From contig JBQCDV010000091.1 in the NCBI GenBank assembly GCA_051960855.1, positions 62,001 to 126,000 on the forward strand: DNA of 64,000 nucleotides, given 5' to 3'. The position numbers and the translations under genes are program-made. The notes under the pieces were generated by a model. The model did not search any database. It saw nothing but the letters and a program-made list of their open reading frames with translations, and was not told the origin of the DNA. Numbering within the stretch: position 1 is the stretch's first letter; every line of letters begins with the position of its first letter. Shown one piece after another: positions 35,036-42,708 of the stretch. Origin of the DNA: JBQCDV01 sp051960855 (GTDB lineage: Bacteria > Actinomycetota > Actinomycetes > JAJZTN01).

Positions 35036-35890
35036 ATGCACACTTCCGCCCCCCTGGCCGTGGACTTCGGCCAGGGCATCTCGGACGCGTGGAGCAATGT
35101 CGCCACGTTCGTCCCGAAGCTCGTCGCGTTCCTCGTCATCCTGCTGATCACTTGGATTGTCGCCAAGGTCCTTCAGAAGGTCGTCGACGCGGTCCTGGAG
35201 AAGGTCAACTTCGACCGTGCCGTCGAGCGAGGCGGCATCAAGAAGGCCATGTCCCGCAGCAAGTACGACGCCAGCGACCTGGTCGGCAAGCTGGTCTACT
35301 ACGCCGTCTGGCTCTTCGGCCTGTCTGCCGCCTTCCACGTCTGGGGCGACAACCCCATCAGCCAGCTGCTGCAGAACGTCATCGAGTTCCTGCCCAAGGT
35401 CTTCGTCGCGATCGTGATCGTCGTGGTGGCCGCGGCCATCGCCAACGCGGTCAAGAGCCTGATCACCGACATGATCGGCGGCCTGTCCTACGGCAAGTTC
35501 CTCGCCAACGCCGCGATGGTCTTCATCTGGGGCATCGGCATCATCGCCGCCCTCAACCAGATCGACGTCGCCGTCACGGTCACGGAGCCGATCCTCATCA
35601 CCGTGCTCGCCATCATCGCCGGTGTCACCATCGTCGGCGTCGGCGGTGGCCTCATCCAGCCGATGCGCCAGCGCTGGGAGCAGTACCTCCAGCAGGCCTC
35701 GCAGCAGACCCAGCAGATGAAGCAGCACGTCCAGGCCAAGCAGGGCTCGTCGTCCTCTCCGAGCCGTCCCAGCTCGGAGGGGTACAGCAACTACGGCACC
35801 CCCGGCTCGACGGCCGCCAACGTCGACCTGCGCGACAGCACGCAGCAGATGCCGGCGACGCCGGAGGCCGGTCGCTACGACGGCCGCTGA
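35036..35890 (+). CDS. CmpX/MscS-related membrane protein with TM helix repeats
   Basis: A 284-residue protein of the mechanosensitive-channel-related TM-helix-repeat family. Two TM-helix repeats, LVAFLVILLITWIVAKVLQK and VFVAIVIVVVAAAIANAVKS, each pair an amphipathic helix with a membrane span; two further hydrophobic segments follow. It lacks the beta domain of true MscS. The C-terminal 80 residues are a Gln/Ser-rich disordered tail (QQASQQTQQMKQHVQ). A strong terminator follows. Confidence 0.78.
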   Translation: MHTSAPLAVDFGQGISDAWSNVATFVPKLVAFLVILLITWIVAKVLQKVVDAVLEKVNFDRAVERGGIKKAMSRSKYDASDLVGKLVYYAVWLFGLSAAFHVWGDNPISQLLQNVIEFLPKVFVAIVIVVVAAAIANAVKSLITDMIGGLSYGKFLANAAMVFIWGIGIIAALNQIDVAVTVTEPILITVLAIIAGVTIVGVGGGLIQPMRQRWEQYLQQASQQTQQMKQHVQAKQGSSSSPSRPSSEGYSNYGTPGSTAANVDLRDSTQQMPATPEAGRYDGR

Positions 35891-35903
35891 CAGCAGCAGG
35901 TAG

Positions 35904-35931
35904 AAGGGGCCCACCGCGAGGTGGGCCCCTT
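35904..35931. terminator. Bidirectional intrinsic-type terminator
   Basis: A perfect 12-bp stem, AAGGGGCCCACC (35904-35915) with GGTGGGCCCCTT (35920-35931), closed by a GCGA tetraloop. It lies in the 50-base gap between the convergent CmpX-like and map genes, so it can serve both. Confidence 0.9.
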
Positions 35932-35940
35932 CGGCGTTGC

Positions 35941-36813
35941 TCAGGGCAGCGTGAGGATCTCGGCTCCCGTCGCTGTGACGAGAAGGGTGTGTTCGAACTG
36001 CGCGGTGCGCTTGCGGTCGCGGGTCACGGCCGTCCAGCCGTCCTCCCACAGGTCCCACTCGTCGCTGCCCAACGTGAGCATCGGCTCGATGGTGAAGGTC
36101 ATGCCGGTCTCGATGACGGTGTCGTAGGCGGGCTCGTCGTAGTGGGGGACGACCAGACCGGTGTGGAAGGTGGTTCCGATGCCGTGGCCGGTGAACGCCC
36201 GGACGCTGGTGTAGCCGAAACGCTTGGCGTAGGCCTCGATCACGCGACCTGGCACATTGATCTGGCGGCCCGGCTTCACGGCGTTGATGGCCCGCATCAG
36301 AGCCTCGTGCGTCCGTTCGACGAGCAGCCTCGCCTCCTCGTCGACGTCGCCGACGAGGAAGGTGGCGTCGGTGTCGCCGTGCACTCCGTTGAGGAAGGCG
36401 GTGATGTCGACGTTGACGATGTCGCCGTCCCGCAGCACCGTCGAGTCGGGGATGCCGTGGCAGATGACCTCGTTGACCGACGTGCACAGCGACTTGGGAA
36501 AGGCGGGGCCGCGGCCGGAGCCCGGGTAGCCCAGCGTTGAGGGGTAGGCGCGGTGGTCGAGCAGGAAGTCGTGCCCGACCCGGTCGAGCTCGTCGGTCGT
36601 GACGCCCGGAGCGACGTGTCGCCGCACCTCCTGCAGCGCCTGCGCGGCAACGCGGCAGGCGACCCGCATCTTCTCGATGGTCTCGGCGTCCTTGACCTCG
36701 GAGCCCTCGAACGGCGTCGCGCGGGGCTGGCCGACATACTCCGGGCGCGGGATGTCAGCGGGGACGGCGCGAGGGGGCGAGATTCGGCCGGGGACGACAG
36801 GCGTGACGGGCAT
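35941..36813 (-). CDS. map: Methionine aminopeptidase, type I
   Basis: Removes the initiator methionine from nascent proteins. The 290-residue protein has the five metal ligands in recognisable places: [30 protein letters not shown] and FEHTLLV. The ATG has GGGGGAGG upstream. An extended N-terminus of about 40 residues with PRPEYVGQ is like that of actinobacterial MapA/MapB proteins. Confidence 0.95.
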   Translation of the reverse strand: MPVTPVVPGRISPPRAVPADIPRPEYVGQPRATPFEGSEVKDAETIEKMRVACRVAAQALQEVRRHVAPGVTTDELDRVGHDFLLDHRAYPSTLGYPGSGRGPAFPKSLCTSVNEVICHGIPDSTVLRDGDIVNVDITAFLNGVHGDTDATFLVGDVDEEARLLVERTHEALMRAINAVKPGRQINVPGRVIEAYAKRFGYTSVRAFTGHGIGTTFHTGLVVPHYDEPAYDTVIETGMTFTIEPMLTLGSDEWDLWEDGWTAVTRDRKRTAQFEHTLLVTATGAEILTLP

Positions 36814-36961
36814 CCCCCGATCCTCCCCCTCTTGTGGCGGCGAGCAGGCAACGTCATGGGGGCCGGGTGACCGTGTCGTCACTCTCCGGCAGCAGGAGTG
36901 AGTCCAGCCGGCGGGGAGCATGATCTGCCCAGCACCTGTCGCACCAGCAGAGGAGAGGGAC

Positions 36962-37159
36962 GTGGCCGACGAGAACGAGTGGTTCTACTGCCTCAAGCAC
37001 AAGACCGTCGAGCAGGCGGCCGGGTGCCGCAGCGCCGAGCGCATGGGGCCCTACGCGAGCGCAGAGGCGGCTTCGCACGCACTGGAGAGCGCGCACGCGC
37101 GCACCGAGCAGTGGGACGCCGAGGACCAGGCCTGGAACGAGCGCGGCGAGCGGTCCTGA
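36962..37159 (+). CDS. Small conserved actinobacterial protein of unknown function
   Basis: A 65-residue protein starting at GTG with AGGAGAGGG upstream. It contains [20 protein letters not shown], which recurs in actinobacterial proteins found beside map genes; two cysteines and a histidine could bind a metal. The remainder is a charged helix. Divergent from map. No function is assigned. Confidence 0.75.
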   Translation: MADENEWFYCLKHKTVEQAAGCRSAERMGPYASAEAASHALESAHARTEQWDAEDQAWNERGERS

Positions 37160-37205
37160 CGGGCAGGGGTATCGACGGTTAGCAGCTCTGCGGCCAGCCG
37201 TTGTT

Positions 37206-37222
37206 GCGGCGAGGAGCGCCGC
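37206..37222. terminator. Short GC hairpin after the DUF559 gene
   Basis: GCGGCG and CGCCGC form a 6-bp stem with a 5-base loop, 15 bases past the DUF559 gene's stop. It may end that transcript and the convergent small gene. There is no T-run. Confidence 0.4.
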
Positions 37223-37237
37223 TAGCGCCGTTCGGGC

Positions 37238-38215
37238 TCACACCCTCACAAAGCCGCCGGGGAACTGCCACAGGTCGGGCGCCGGGGGTTGCGCGGGGAG
37301 CGGCTGAGCGGTGGGCGTCATGCCGGTCAGCTGCGCGAAGGCTTCGAGCAGGGGCCGCCCGGCGCGCAGCACTGCTCCCTTGTCGAAGCCCAGCACCTGC
37401 CAACCGAGCTCCTCGTGCAGCCGCGCGCGGCGCCGCCAGTCGTGCCGCTGCGCGGCGACGGTGGAGTGGTGCTCCTCGCCGTCGTACTCGAGCCCGACCC
37501 GCAGTTCCGGCAGCGCGAGGTCGAGCCGCACCGGCCCGGTCGAGAGGCGCAGCGGGTGCTGCGCGACCGGGCGGGGGAAGCCGGCGTCGATGAAGCCCAG
37601 CCGCAGCCACGACTCCCCGAAGGACTCGGTCAGCGGCTCGACCAGCCGGGCGATGTCGCGGGCCTGCCGGATATAGCGGTGCCCGGCAAAGCGCTCCACC
37701 TCGCCGGCGAGCTCGTCGGGCAGCACCAGCCCGAGGTGGGCCAGGGCGTCGACCGCGGCGAGGGCGTCCCGGCGGGGCAGCCACCGGGCCAGGTCGACGG
37801 CCGTGCGCGGCGGTGTCGTCGTGGGGATGCCGTGCACGAGGGCGACGTCCCGGTCGGCGAGGACGAGGGCGTCGCAGCCGTGGACTCCCTGCCGTCGCGG
37901 ACGCGAACCGGGCGGACCGGCGCAGTCGACGAGGGGCACCGACAGATGCCGGCCCGGCGCCCTCGCGTCGACCCCCCACAGCCAGGCGGCACTGCGCCGC
38001 GACACGACGACGCGGGGCGGCAGGACCAGCGCCAGCGCCCGAGCCCGCAGCAGGGGGGTGTCAGGCGCGGCAGCCGCGACGTAGACGCCCTGCAGGACCT
38101 GCCGCAGCGCACCGCTGGCCCGCGCCTCGCGGAACGCCGAGCGCGTGAACCCCGCCGCCTCGTGGTCGACAGCGCGGAAGCACTCGTCGTCGCCGTGGTA
38201 ACTGGGGCTGGCCAT
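37238..38215 (-). CDS. AbiEi-like antitoxin domain plus DUF559 endonuclease-like protein
   Basis: A 325-residue two-part protein. The N-terminal 100 residues resemble the AbiEi winged-helix/antitoxin region (FTRSAFREARASGALRQVLQ, then RSAAWLWGVDA). The C-terminal 110 residues match DUF559, a Vsr-related restriction-endonuclease-like fold: LRLDLALPELRVGLEYDGEEHH has the D and E-x-D residues, and HEELGWQVLGFDKGAVL follows. Such proteins are abundant and unexplained in actinomycetes. No partner AbiEii toxin is adjacent. Confidence 0.75.
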   Translation of the reverse strand: MASPSYHGDDECFRAVDHEAAGFTRSAFREARASGALRQVLQGVYVAAAAPDTPLLRARALALVLPPRVVVSRRSAAWLWGVDARAPGRHLSVPLVDCAGPPGSRPRRQGVHGCDALVLADRDVALVHGIPTTTPPRTAVDLARWLPRRDALAAVDALAHLGLVLPDELAGEVERFAGHRYIRQARDIARLVEPLTESFGESWLRLGFIDAGFPRPVAQHPLRLSTGPVRLDLALPELRVGLEYDGEEHHSTVAAQRHDWRRRARLHEELGWQVLGFDKGAVLRAGRPLLEAFAQLTGMTPTAQPLPAQPPAPDLWQFPGGFVRV

Positions 38216-38292
38216 CTCCCCAGCGTGCTCGAACGGCGCTGCTGCGCGTGCCCGTCGTCCACAGGCTGCAGCGCCCGCGACGGCTGACGTTC

Positions 38293-38329
38293 CAGGCAGG
38301 TAAGGGGCAGGGGGGTCTTACCTTGCCTG
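38293..38329. terminator. Inverted repeat after the MFS gene
   Basis: CAGGCAGGTAAG (38293-38304) pairs with CTTACCTTGCCTG (38317-38329) apart from one bulged base, around a G-rich 12-base loop. It sits 32 bases past the MFS stop and 78 bases before the DUF559 start. It is either a terminator or an operator of the DUF559 gene. Confidence 0.5.
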
Positions 38330-38360
38330 CTCGGCGAGACCGGGTCACGCGGCGGGAGGG

Positions 38361-39716
38361 TCACGCGGCGCGGGCGGCGCGCACCTCCCGCTCCCGGACG
38401 GCGTGCTCGCTGGTGCGGTCGTCGTAGCGGACCAGGGCCGGCAGACACGTGGCTAGCACTCCCACGGCGCCGAGACACACCAGGCCTCCGCTGACGATCG
38501 ACGTCCGCAGGGAGGTGACTGCGGCAAGGCCGCCGGCGCGGGCGTTGCCGGCCATCGGCCCGAGCGAGTAGCTCAGCAGCTCGATGCCGGCCAGCCGACC
38601 GCGCAGCTCGTCGGGGATCGTGCCGTTCCACACGGCGCTGCGGAACAAGCCACTGACCATGTCGAAGGCGCCCGCCAGGACGAGGAACCCGAGCGCGACC
38701 CAGATGCCACGCGCGAGACCGAAGCCGACCATGGCCGCGCCGTAGAGCCCGGCGGCGCACAGGATCGCCAGACCGTGCCGATGCACATGTGCGGTCCAGC
38801 CACTCGTCACTGTGACGAGAAGGGACCCGACCGAGCCGGCGCTGTAGAGCAGACCGACGGCCCACGGCGCGTGTAGCTCGTCTGCCACAAAGGGAAACAG
38901 CGCCGTCGCAAAGCCGAAGACCATCGCGACGGTGTCGACGGCGTAGGTCCCGAGCAGGTCCTTGCGGCTCCAGGCGTAGGCGAGCCCTTCACGGATCGCC
39001 CCGATCGACGGCGGCTGGGCCTCCTCGCTGGCCGGCACCGGCCGCAGCCGCAGCAGCAACGCGATGCTGACGACGTAGGTCGCCACATCCCAGGCGTAGG
39101 CCGACCACGTCCCGATGCCCGAGACCATGAGGCCGCCGATGGCCGGTCCCACGATCGCGCCGAGGGAGAAGCGCACCGAGGACAGCGCGCTGGCCGCGAC
39201 GAGCTCGTCGTGGGCGACGACGCGGGGGATCAGCGAGTCCAGGCTGGGCCGCTGCAGGCTGTCGGCCACCGCGAAGAGCCCACTGATCGCAAACAGCGGC
39301 CACACCAGCGGCTGCGCCCGCAGCGCGTTGAGCAGCAGCAGGCCGGACAGGACGAGCATCGCCGCCTCGCAGACCAGCACCATGCGCCGGCGGTCGACCG
39401 CATCGGCCAGCGCACCGCCGTACAGCCCGAAGACGATCAGCGGCACCACCTCGACCGCGCCGAGCAGACCGGCGAGGGCCAGCGAGCCCGTCAGCTGCTT
39501 GAGCTGGAACGGCAGGGCCACGTAGGTCACCAGCGACCCCAGCATCGTCACGGCGCCCGAGGTCCACAGCAGCCGGAAGTCTCGCGAGGTCCGCAGCGGC
39601 CGGATGTCCATCGCGTACCAGCGGCGGCGCGACGCGGTGGCGTCGACGGCGGGCTCGCCGGTCAGCGGTGGCTGCGGCTCGGGGAGGGCGACGGGCGAAG
39701 GGCTGGGGTCGGACAC
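38361..39716 (-). CDS. MFS transporter, EntS/TetV-like
   Basis: Twelve-helix transporter of 451 residues. The loop motif GLYGGALADAVDRRRMVLV is typical. A Pro-rich cytoplasmic leader of about 45 residues precedes the first helix (DFRLLWTSGAVTMLGSLVTY). It belongs to the same broad group as the 32.9 kb MFS protein but is not a close copy. Substrate unknown. Confidence 0.8.
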   Translation of the reverse strand: MSDPSPSPVALPEPQPPLTGEPAVDATASRRRWYAMDIRPLRTSRDFRLLWTSGAVTMLGSLVTYVALPFQLKQLTGSLALAGLLGAVEVVPLIVFGLYGGALADAVDRRRMVLVCEAAMLVLSGLLLLNALRAQPLVWPLFAISGLFAVADSLQRPSLDSLIPRVVAHDELVAASALSSVRFSLGAIVGPAIGGLMVSGIGTWSAYAWDVATYVVSIALLLRLRPVPASEEAQPPSIGAIREGLAYAWSRKDLLGTYAVDTVAMVFGFATALFPFVADELHAPWAVGLLYSAGSVGSLLVTVTSGWTAHVHRHGLAILCAAGLYGAAMVGFGLARGIWVALGFLVLAGAFDMVSGLFRSAVWNGTIPDELRGRLAGIELLSYSLGPMAGNARAGGLAAVTSLRTSIVSGGLVCLGAVGVLATCLPALVRYDDRTSEHAVREREVRAARAA

Positions 39717-39763
39717 GAGGGTCCATGGTGACGGACGGCGCCGGTCCTGACGAGCGATTTCCG

Positions 39764-39831
39764 AACGGCGCTGCCCCTCCCTAACGGCGCTGCCCCTCCC
39801 GAACGGCGCTGCCCCTCCCGAACGGCGCTGC
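39764..39831. repeat. 3.6 copies of a 19-base tandem repeat
   Basis: Copies of AACGGCGCTGCCCCTCCCG begin at 39764, 39783 and 39802, with a partial copy at 39821-39831. The second copy starts one base differently. They lie in the 119-base gap between the MFS start and the stop of the 207-residue gene, both on minus. The copies are nearly identical, so they are recent or gene-converted. Confidence 0.85.
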
Positions 39832-39835
39832 CGCG

Positions 39836-40459
39836 CTACCGCATCCGGCGCGGCACCGGAGCCGGACCGCTCACGCGGTCGAGCAGACGGCCGAGGCGCT
39901 GGCGGGCACCCTCGATCCGCGGCACGAGCGGCCGGGCCGCCGAGCCGGCCAGCAGGTGCTGCACGGTGTCGAGGTCGACGACCGCCTCGCTCGGCACCGC
40001 CGGGGCCGGGACGGGCAGAGCCTCGTGGGCGAGCGCCTCCAGCTCCGGATCACCCCCGTCGACGCTGAAGATGGTGGCTCCCGCCCGGCGTGCGTCGTTG
40101 ACCCGCTCCAGCAGGTCGGCACCGCTGGCCCCGGGGAGCGCCTCCGGGGAGACCACGAGCAGGGAGTCGCGGCGACCGGCGACGCGCAGGCGGTCGAGTC
40201 CGACAGCCAGGTGCGCGGGGGCGCCGGGCGGCGGGGACCACCGCACCAGCGTCGGCTCCAGCTCGGGCAGGGCGGCGATGCGGGCCTCGTCGGACAGGTG
40301 AGCGGCCAGGTGCCACGGCTCCTCCTGCTCGGTCCCGACGAGCAGCAGGCCCTGCGGCTCGAGCCGCCGCCGCAGTGACAGCGCGAAGCCGTCGACGCGC
40401 TGCACCCACCCGGTGCCTGAGAGCACCTCGCGCAGCAGCAGGGCCCGGGTCGCGTCCAC
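39836..40459 (-). CDS. Conserved-looking hypothetical protein
   Basis: A 207-residue soluble protein that I do not recognise. Codon usage and alpha/beta composition look genuine: LEPQGLLLVGTEQEEPWHLA, then RDSLLVVSPEALPGASGADL and AGATIFSVDGGDPELEALAH suggest a Rossmann-like sheet. The GTG at 40459 is chosen because the upstream frame is antisense to the F420 reductase gene. It is divergent from that gene across 96 bases, which is the only clue to its role. Confidence 0.6.
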   Translation of the reverse strand: MDATRALLLREVLSGTGWVQRVDGFALSLRRRLEPQGLLLVGTEQEEPWHLAAHLSDEARIAALPELEPTLVRWSPPPGAPAHLAVGLDRLRVAGRRDSLLVVSPEALPGASGADLLERVNDARRAGATIFSVDGGDPELEALAHEALPVPAPAVPSEAVVDLDTVQHLLAGSAARPLVPRIEGARQRLGRLLDRVSGPAPVPRRMR

Positions 40460-40555
40460 ATGACCATCGTGCCGGAGCGTGGCGGAGGAGCGCCGCACCC
40501 TTTCAAGATCCGTGTGTCGGGCGCGAAGGCTGGGCCCATCCGGGAGAATCTCGTC

Positions 40556-41257
40556 ATGACCGATGTCGCGCAGCCGCAGTCCACCCCCCTCGACGGACTG
40601 ACCGTCGGCATCCTCGGAGGCACCGGGGACCAGGGACGGGGGCTCGCCTACCGGCTGGCGCGCGCCGGGACCAGCGTCGTTCTCGGATCGCGCAGCGCCG
40701 ACCGCGCAGCAGCAGCGGCGGCGGAGCTCACGTCGGGAGAGGCTGCAGCGAGCGGAATCACGGGGGCGGGCAACCGCGACTGCGCCGGGCAGTCCGACGT
40801 CGTGATCGTGGCCGTGCCGTGGGAGGGACATGGTGACCTGCTGCGCGAGCTCGCGGACATCCTCGCCGGGAAGCTCGTCGTGGACTGCGTGAACCCGCTG
40901 GGCTTCGACAAGCAGGGCGCCTACGCACTCGACGTCCCCGAGGGCAGTGCCGCCCAGCAGGCTGCGTCGCTGCTGCCGGAGTCGCGGGTGACAGCGGCCT
41001 TCCACCACGTCTCGGCGGTGCTGCTGCTCGACCGGTCGCTCGACACGATCGACACCGACGTCATGGTCCTCGGCGACGACCGCGAGGCCACCGACCTGGT
41101 CCAGGCGCTGGCGTCGAGCATCGCGGGCGTCAGAGGCTGCTACGCCGGCCGCCTGCGCAACGCCCATCAGGTCGAGTCGCTGACCGCCAACCTCATCTCG
41201 GTCAACCGCCGCTACAAGACGCACGCGGGGCTGCGACTCTCTGGCGAGGGCTTCTGA
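40556..41257 (+). CDS. fno: F420-dependent NADP oxidoreductase
   Basis: Transfers hydride between coenzyme F420 and NADP. The 233-residue protein has the N-terminal NADP motif VGILGGTGDQGRGLAYRLA with VVLGSRSADRA, and VVIVAVPWEGHGDL. Later FHHVSAVLL and the C-terminal NLISVNRRYKTHAGLRL are typical. The ATG at 40556 has GGGAG 8 bases upstream; a longer frame starting at 40460 has no family similarity. Its presence implies the host makes F420. Confidence 0.92.
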   Translation: MTDVAQPQSTPLDGLTVGILGGTGDQGRGLAYRLARAGTSVVLGSRSADRAAAAAAELTSGEAAASGITGAGNRDCAGQSDVVIVAVPWEGHGDLLRELADILAGKLVVDCVNPLGFDKQGAYALDVPEGSAAQQAASLLPESRVTAAFHHVSAVLLLDRSLDTIDTDVMVLGDDREATDLVQALASSIAGVRGCYAGRLRNAHQVESLTANLISVNRRYKTHAGLRLSGEGF

Positions 41258-41279
41258 TGCATCCGGCGTCAGGGCCGGC

Positions 41280-42035
41280 GTGACCGTGGCCCCGCGCGTC
41301 GTCTCCCTGGTGCCCTCGCTCACCGAGACGGTCGCAGTCTCGGCGCCGCACCTTCTCGTCGGCGCGACGCAATGGTGCACGGAGCCGGCGGGTCTCGCGG
41401 TCGCACGGATCGGCGGCACCAAGAACCCCGACATCGAGCAGATCCTCAAGCTCGATCCCGACCTCGTGCTGGCCAACGAGGAGGAGAACCGTGCGCCGGA
41501 CCTGGCCGCCCTGCGCAACGCCGGAGTCACCGTCCTCGAGACGTACGTCCGCTCGCTCTCCGACGCCTTCGCCGAGCTCGATCGGGTGCACGACGCCTGC
41601 GGCCTGGCGCGGCCGGATTGGCTCACTGAGGCCCGCCGGGTTTGGGGCGCCGAGGGCGGTGGCGGCACAGTGGGTGGGGCCGCTCGCCAGCGGCTGCTGG
41701 CTGTGGTCCCGATCTGGCGGCGGCCCTGGATGGCGCTGGGACACGACACCTTCGCCGGCGATGTCCTGGCGCACCTCGGTGTCGGCAACGTGCTGGCCGA
41801 CAGCGAGCAGCGGTACCCCCGCTTCGACCCAGCGGAACTGCTGGAAGACGAGAGCCGGAGACCCGCTCTGGCTGTCCTGCCCGATGAGCCTTACCGCTTC
41901 ACCCCGGACGACGGGCCGGAGGCCTTCCCCGGGATCCCGTCGCGACTGGTCTCCGGCCGGCATCTCACCTGGTACGGCCCCAGCCTCCTCGAGGCGCGCA
42001 CCGCCCTCGCGCGCGCACTCGGCGGCGGCCTCTAG
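41280..42035 (+). CDS. Helical-backbone metal receptor, BtuF-like, no signal peptide
   Basis: A 251-residue protein of the class III periplasmic-binding fold. RVVSLVPSLTETVAVSAP opens the domain and GGTKNPDIEQILKLDPDLVLANEEEN is the mid-domain signature used by cobalamin and siderophore receptors. It has no signal peptide or lipobox, so it should be cytoplasmic; similar stand-alone proteins occur widely in actinomycetes. The role is unknown. Its last 4 bases overlap the convergent Doc toxin stop. Confidence 0.75.
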   Translation: MTVAPRVVSLVPSLTETVAVSAPHLLVGATQWCTEPAGLAVARIGGTKNPDIEQILKLDPDLVLANEEENRAPDLAALRNAGVTVLETYVRSLSDAFAELDRVHDACGLARPDWLTEARRVWGAEGGGGTVGGAARQRLLAVVPIWRRPWMALGHDTFAGDVLAHLGVGNVLADSEQRYPRFDPAELLEDESRRPALAVLPDEPYRFTPDDGPEAFPGIPSRLVSGRHLTWYGPSLLEARTALARALGGGL

Positions 42036-42409
42036 AGCGCCTCGACCGAGGACCGGAGCCGGCAGGCAATGTCAGCCACCTCGTCCAACTGGCCACTCGC
42101 GATCGCCATCACGAGCTCGTACGCCTCGTCGTTCGTCAGGACGAACCGGTAGCCGTTGACCCCGTAGAACGCCAGCACACTCGCCAGCCCGAGGCGCTTG
42201 TTGCCGTCGACAAGGGGATGGTTGCGGACGATTGCGTGCAGCAGAGCCGCGCCCTTGTCGTGAAGGGAGGCGTATGCGTCCTTCCCGAAGGCCGATGCGA
42301 GAGGACGTTGCGCCGCCGCGTCCAGCAGACCGACGTCTCGGAGCAGGACCTGACCGTTGAGGGTGCGGTCGGCAATGTGAAGAAGGTCCTCGAGGTCTAG
42401 GAAGATCAA
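42032..42409 (-). CDS. Doc-type toxin (Fic fold)
   Basis: Toxin of a type II toxin-antitoxin pair, 125 residues. The active-site loop is HPLVDGNKR, with lysine where Fic AMP-transferases have glycine; this is the Doc form, which phosphorylates EF-Tu in the studied phage P1 case. The N-terminus IFLDLEDLLHIADRTL and later GVNGYRFVLTNDEAYELV fit the family. It starts 3 bases after the antitoxin stop and looks intact. Confidence 0.9.
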   Translation of the reverse strand: MIFLDLEDLLHIADRTLNGQVLLRDVGLLDAAAQRPLASAFGKDAYASLHDKGAALLHAIVRNHPLVDGNKRLGLASVLAFYGVNGYRFVLTNDEAYELVMAIASGQLDEVADIACRLRSSVEAL

Positions 42410-42412
42410 GGG

Positions 42413-42616
42413 TCATCGACCGAGACGTTCGAGCGCCTCGGCGTAGCGGGGGATCTCCCGGTCGAGCACCTCGTCGAGCAACTGCCGCTTGCTGACACGC
42501 TCGACGTAGTCGCGGATTGCCTCGCGCGCGACCTCCTGCATCGATCGCCCTTCCAGCTGCGCCCGCTTGCGCAGCGCTGCCGCTTCCTCGTCGTCCAGTC
42601 GCAGCGTCACCGCCAT
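42413..42616 (-). CDS. Ribbon-helix-helix antitoxin
   Basis: A 67-residue DNA-binding antitoxin: AVTLRLDDEEAAALRKRAQ forms the ribbon and first helix, RSMQEVAREAIRDYVERV the second. The basic helical C-terminus likely plugs the toxin. ATG at 42616 is preferred; a GTG at 42625 is possible. Promoter-proximal to doc, as usual for such pairs, with a palindrome just upstream. Confidence 0.85.
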   Translation of the reverse strand: MAVTLRLDDEEAAALRKRAQLEGRSMQEVAREAIRDYVERVSKRQLLDEVLDREIPRYAEALERLGR

Positions 42617-42624
42617 GACGCTCA

Positions 42625-42644
42625 CGGTATCGCGACTGATACCG
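42625..42644. promoter_or_regulatory. Palindrome upstream of the toxin-antitoxin pair
   Basis: CGGTATC (42625-42631) and GATACCG (42638-42644) form a perfect 7-bp dyad around GCGACT, 8 bases before the antitoxin ATG. RHH antitoxins autorepress by binding such sites, so this is the likely operator. Confidence 0.7.
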
Positions 42645-42708
42645 CGCTGGGGGGTCCTGCCGCGGGTCGTCGGCCACCACGGCGAGGCTGACGTAGCAGA
42701 CTGGCCCC

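Noticed and set aside
34096..36540. 814-residue plus-strand frame
   Set aside because: It crosses an intergenic region, is antisense to MFS and transporter genes and shares the CmpX-like region in a different frame; no motif is present.
38293..38329. Iron box (DtxR/IdeR type) before the DUF559 gene
   Set aside because: The arms AGGTAAG/CTTACCT superficially resemble one, but the 12-base loop and sequence do not fit the TTAGGTTAG-type 19-bp site.
39764..39831. Possible CRISPR array
   Set aside because: The copies are contiguous with no unique spacers, so it is a simple tandem repeat. No cas genes are present.
41280..42035. Secreted cobalamin-binding BtuF
   Set aside because: There is no signal peptide or lipobox and no neighbouring ABC permease, so transport of B12 is not supported.
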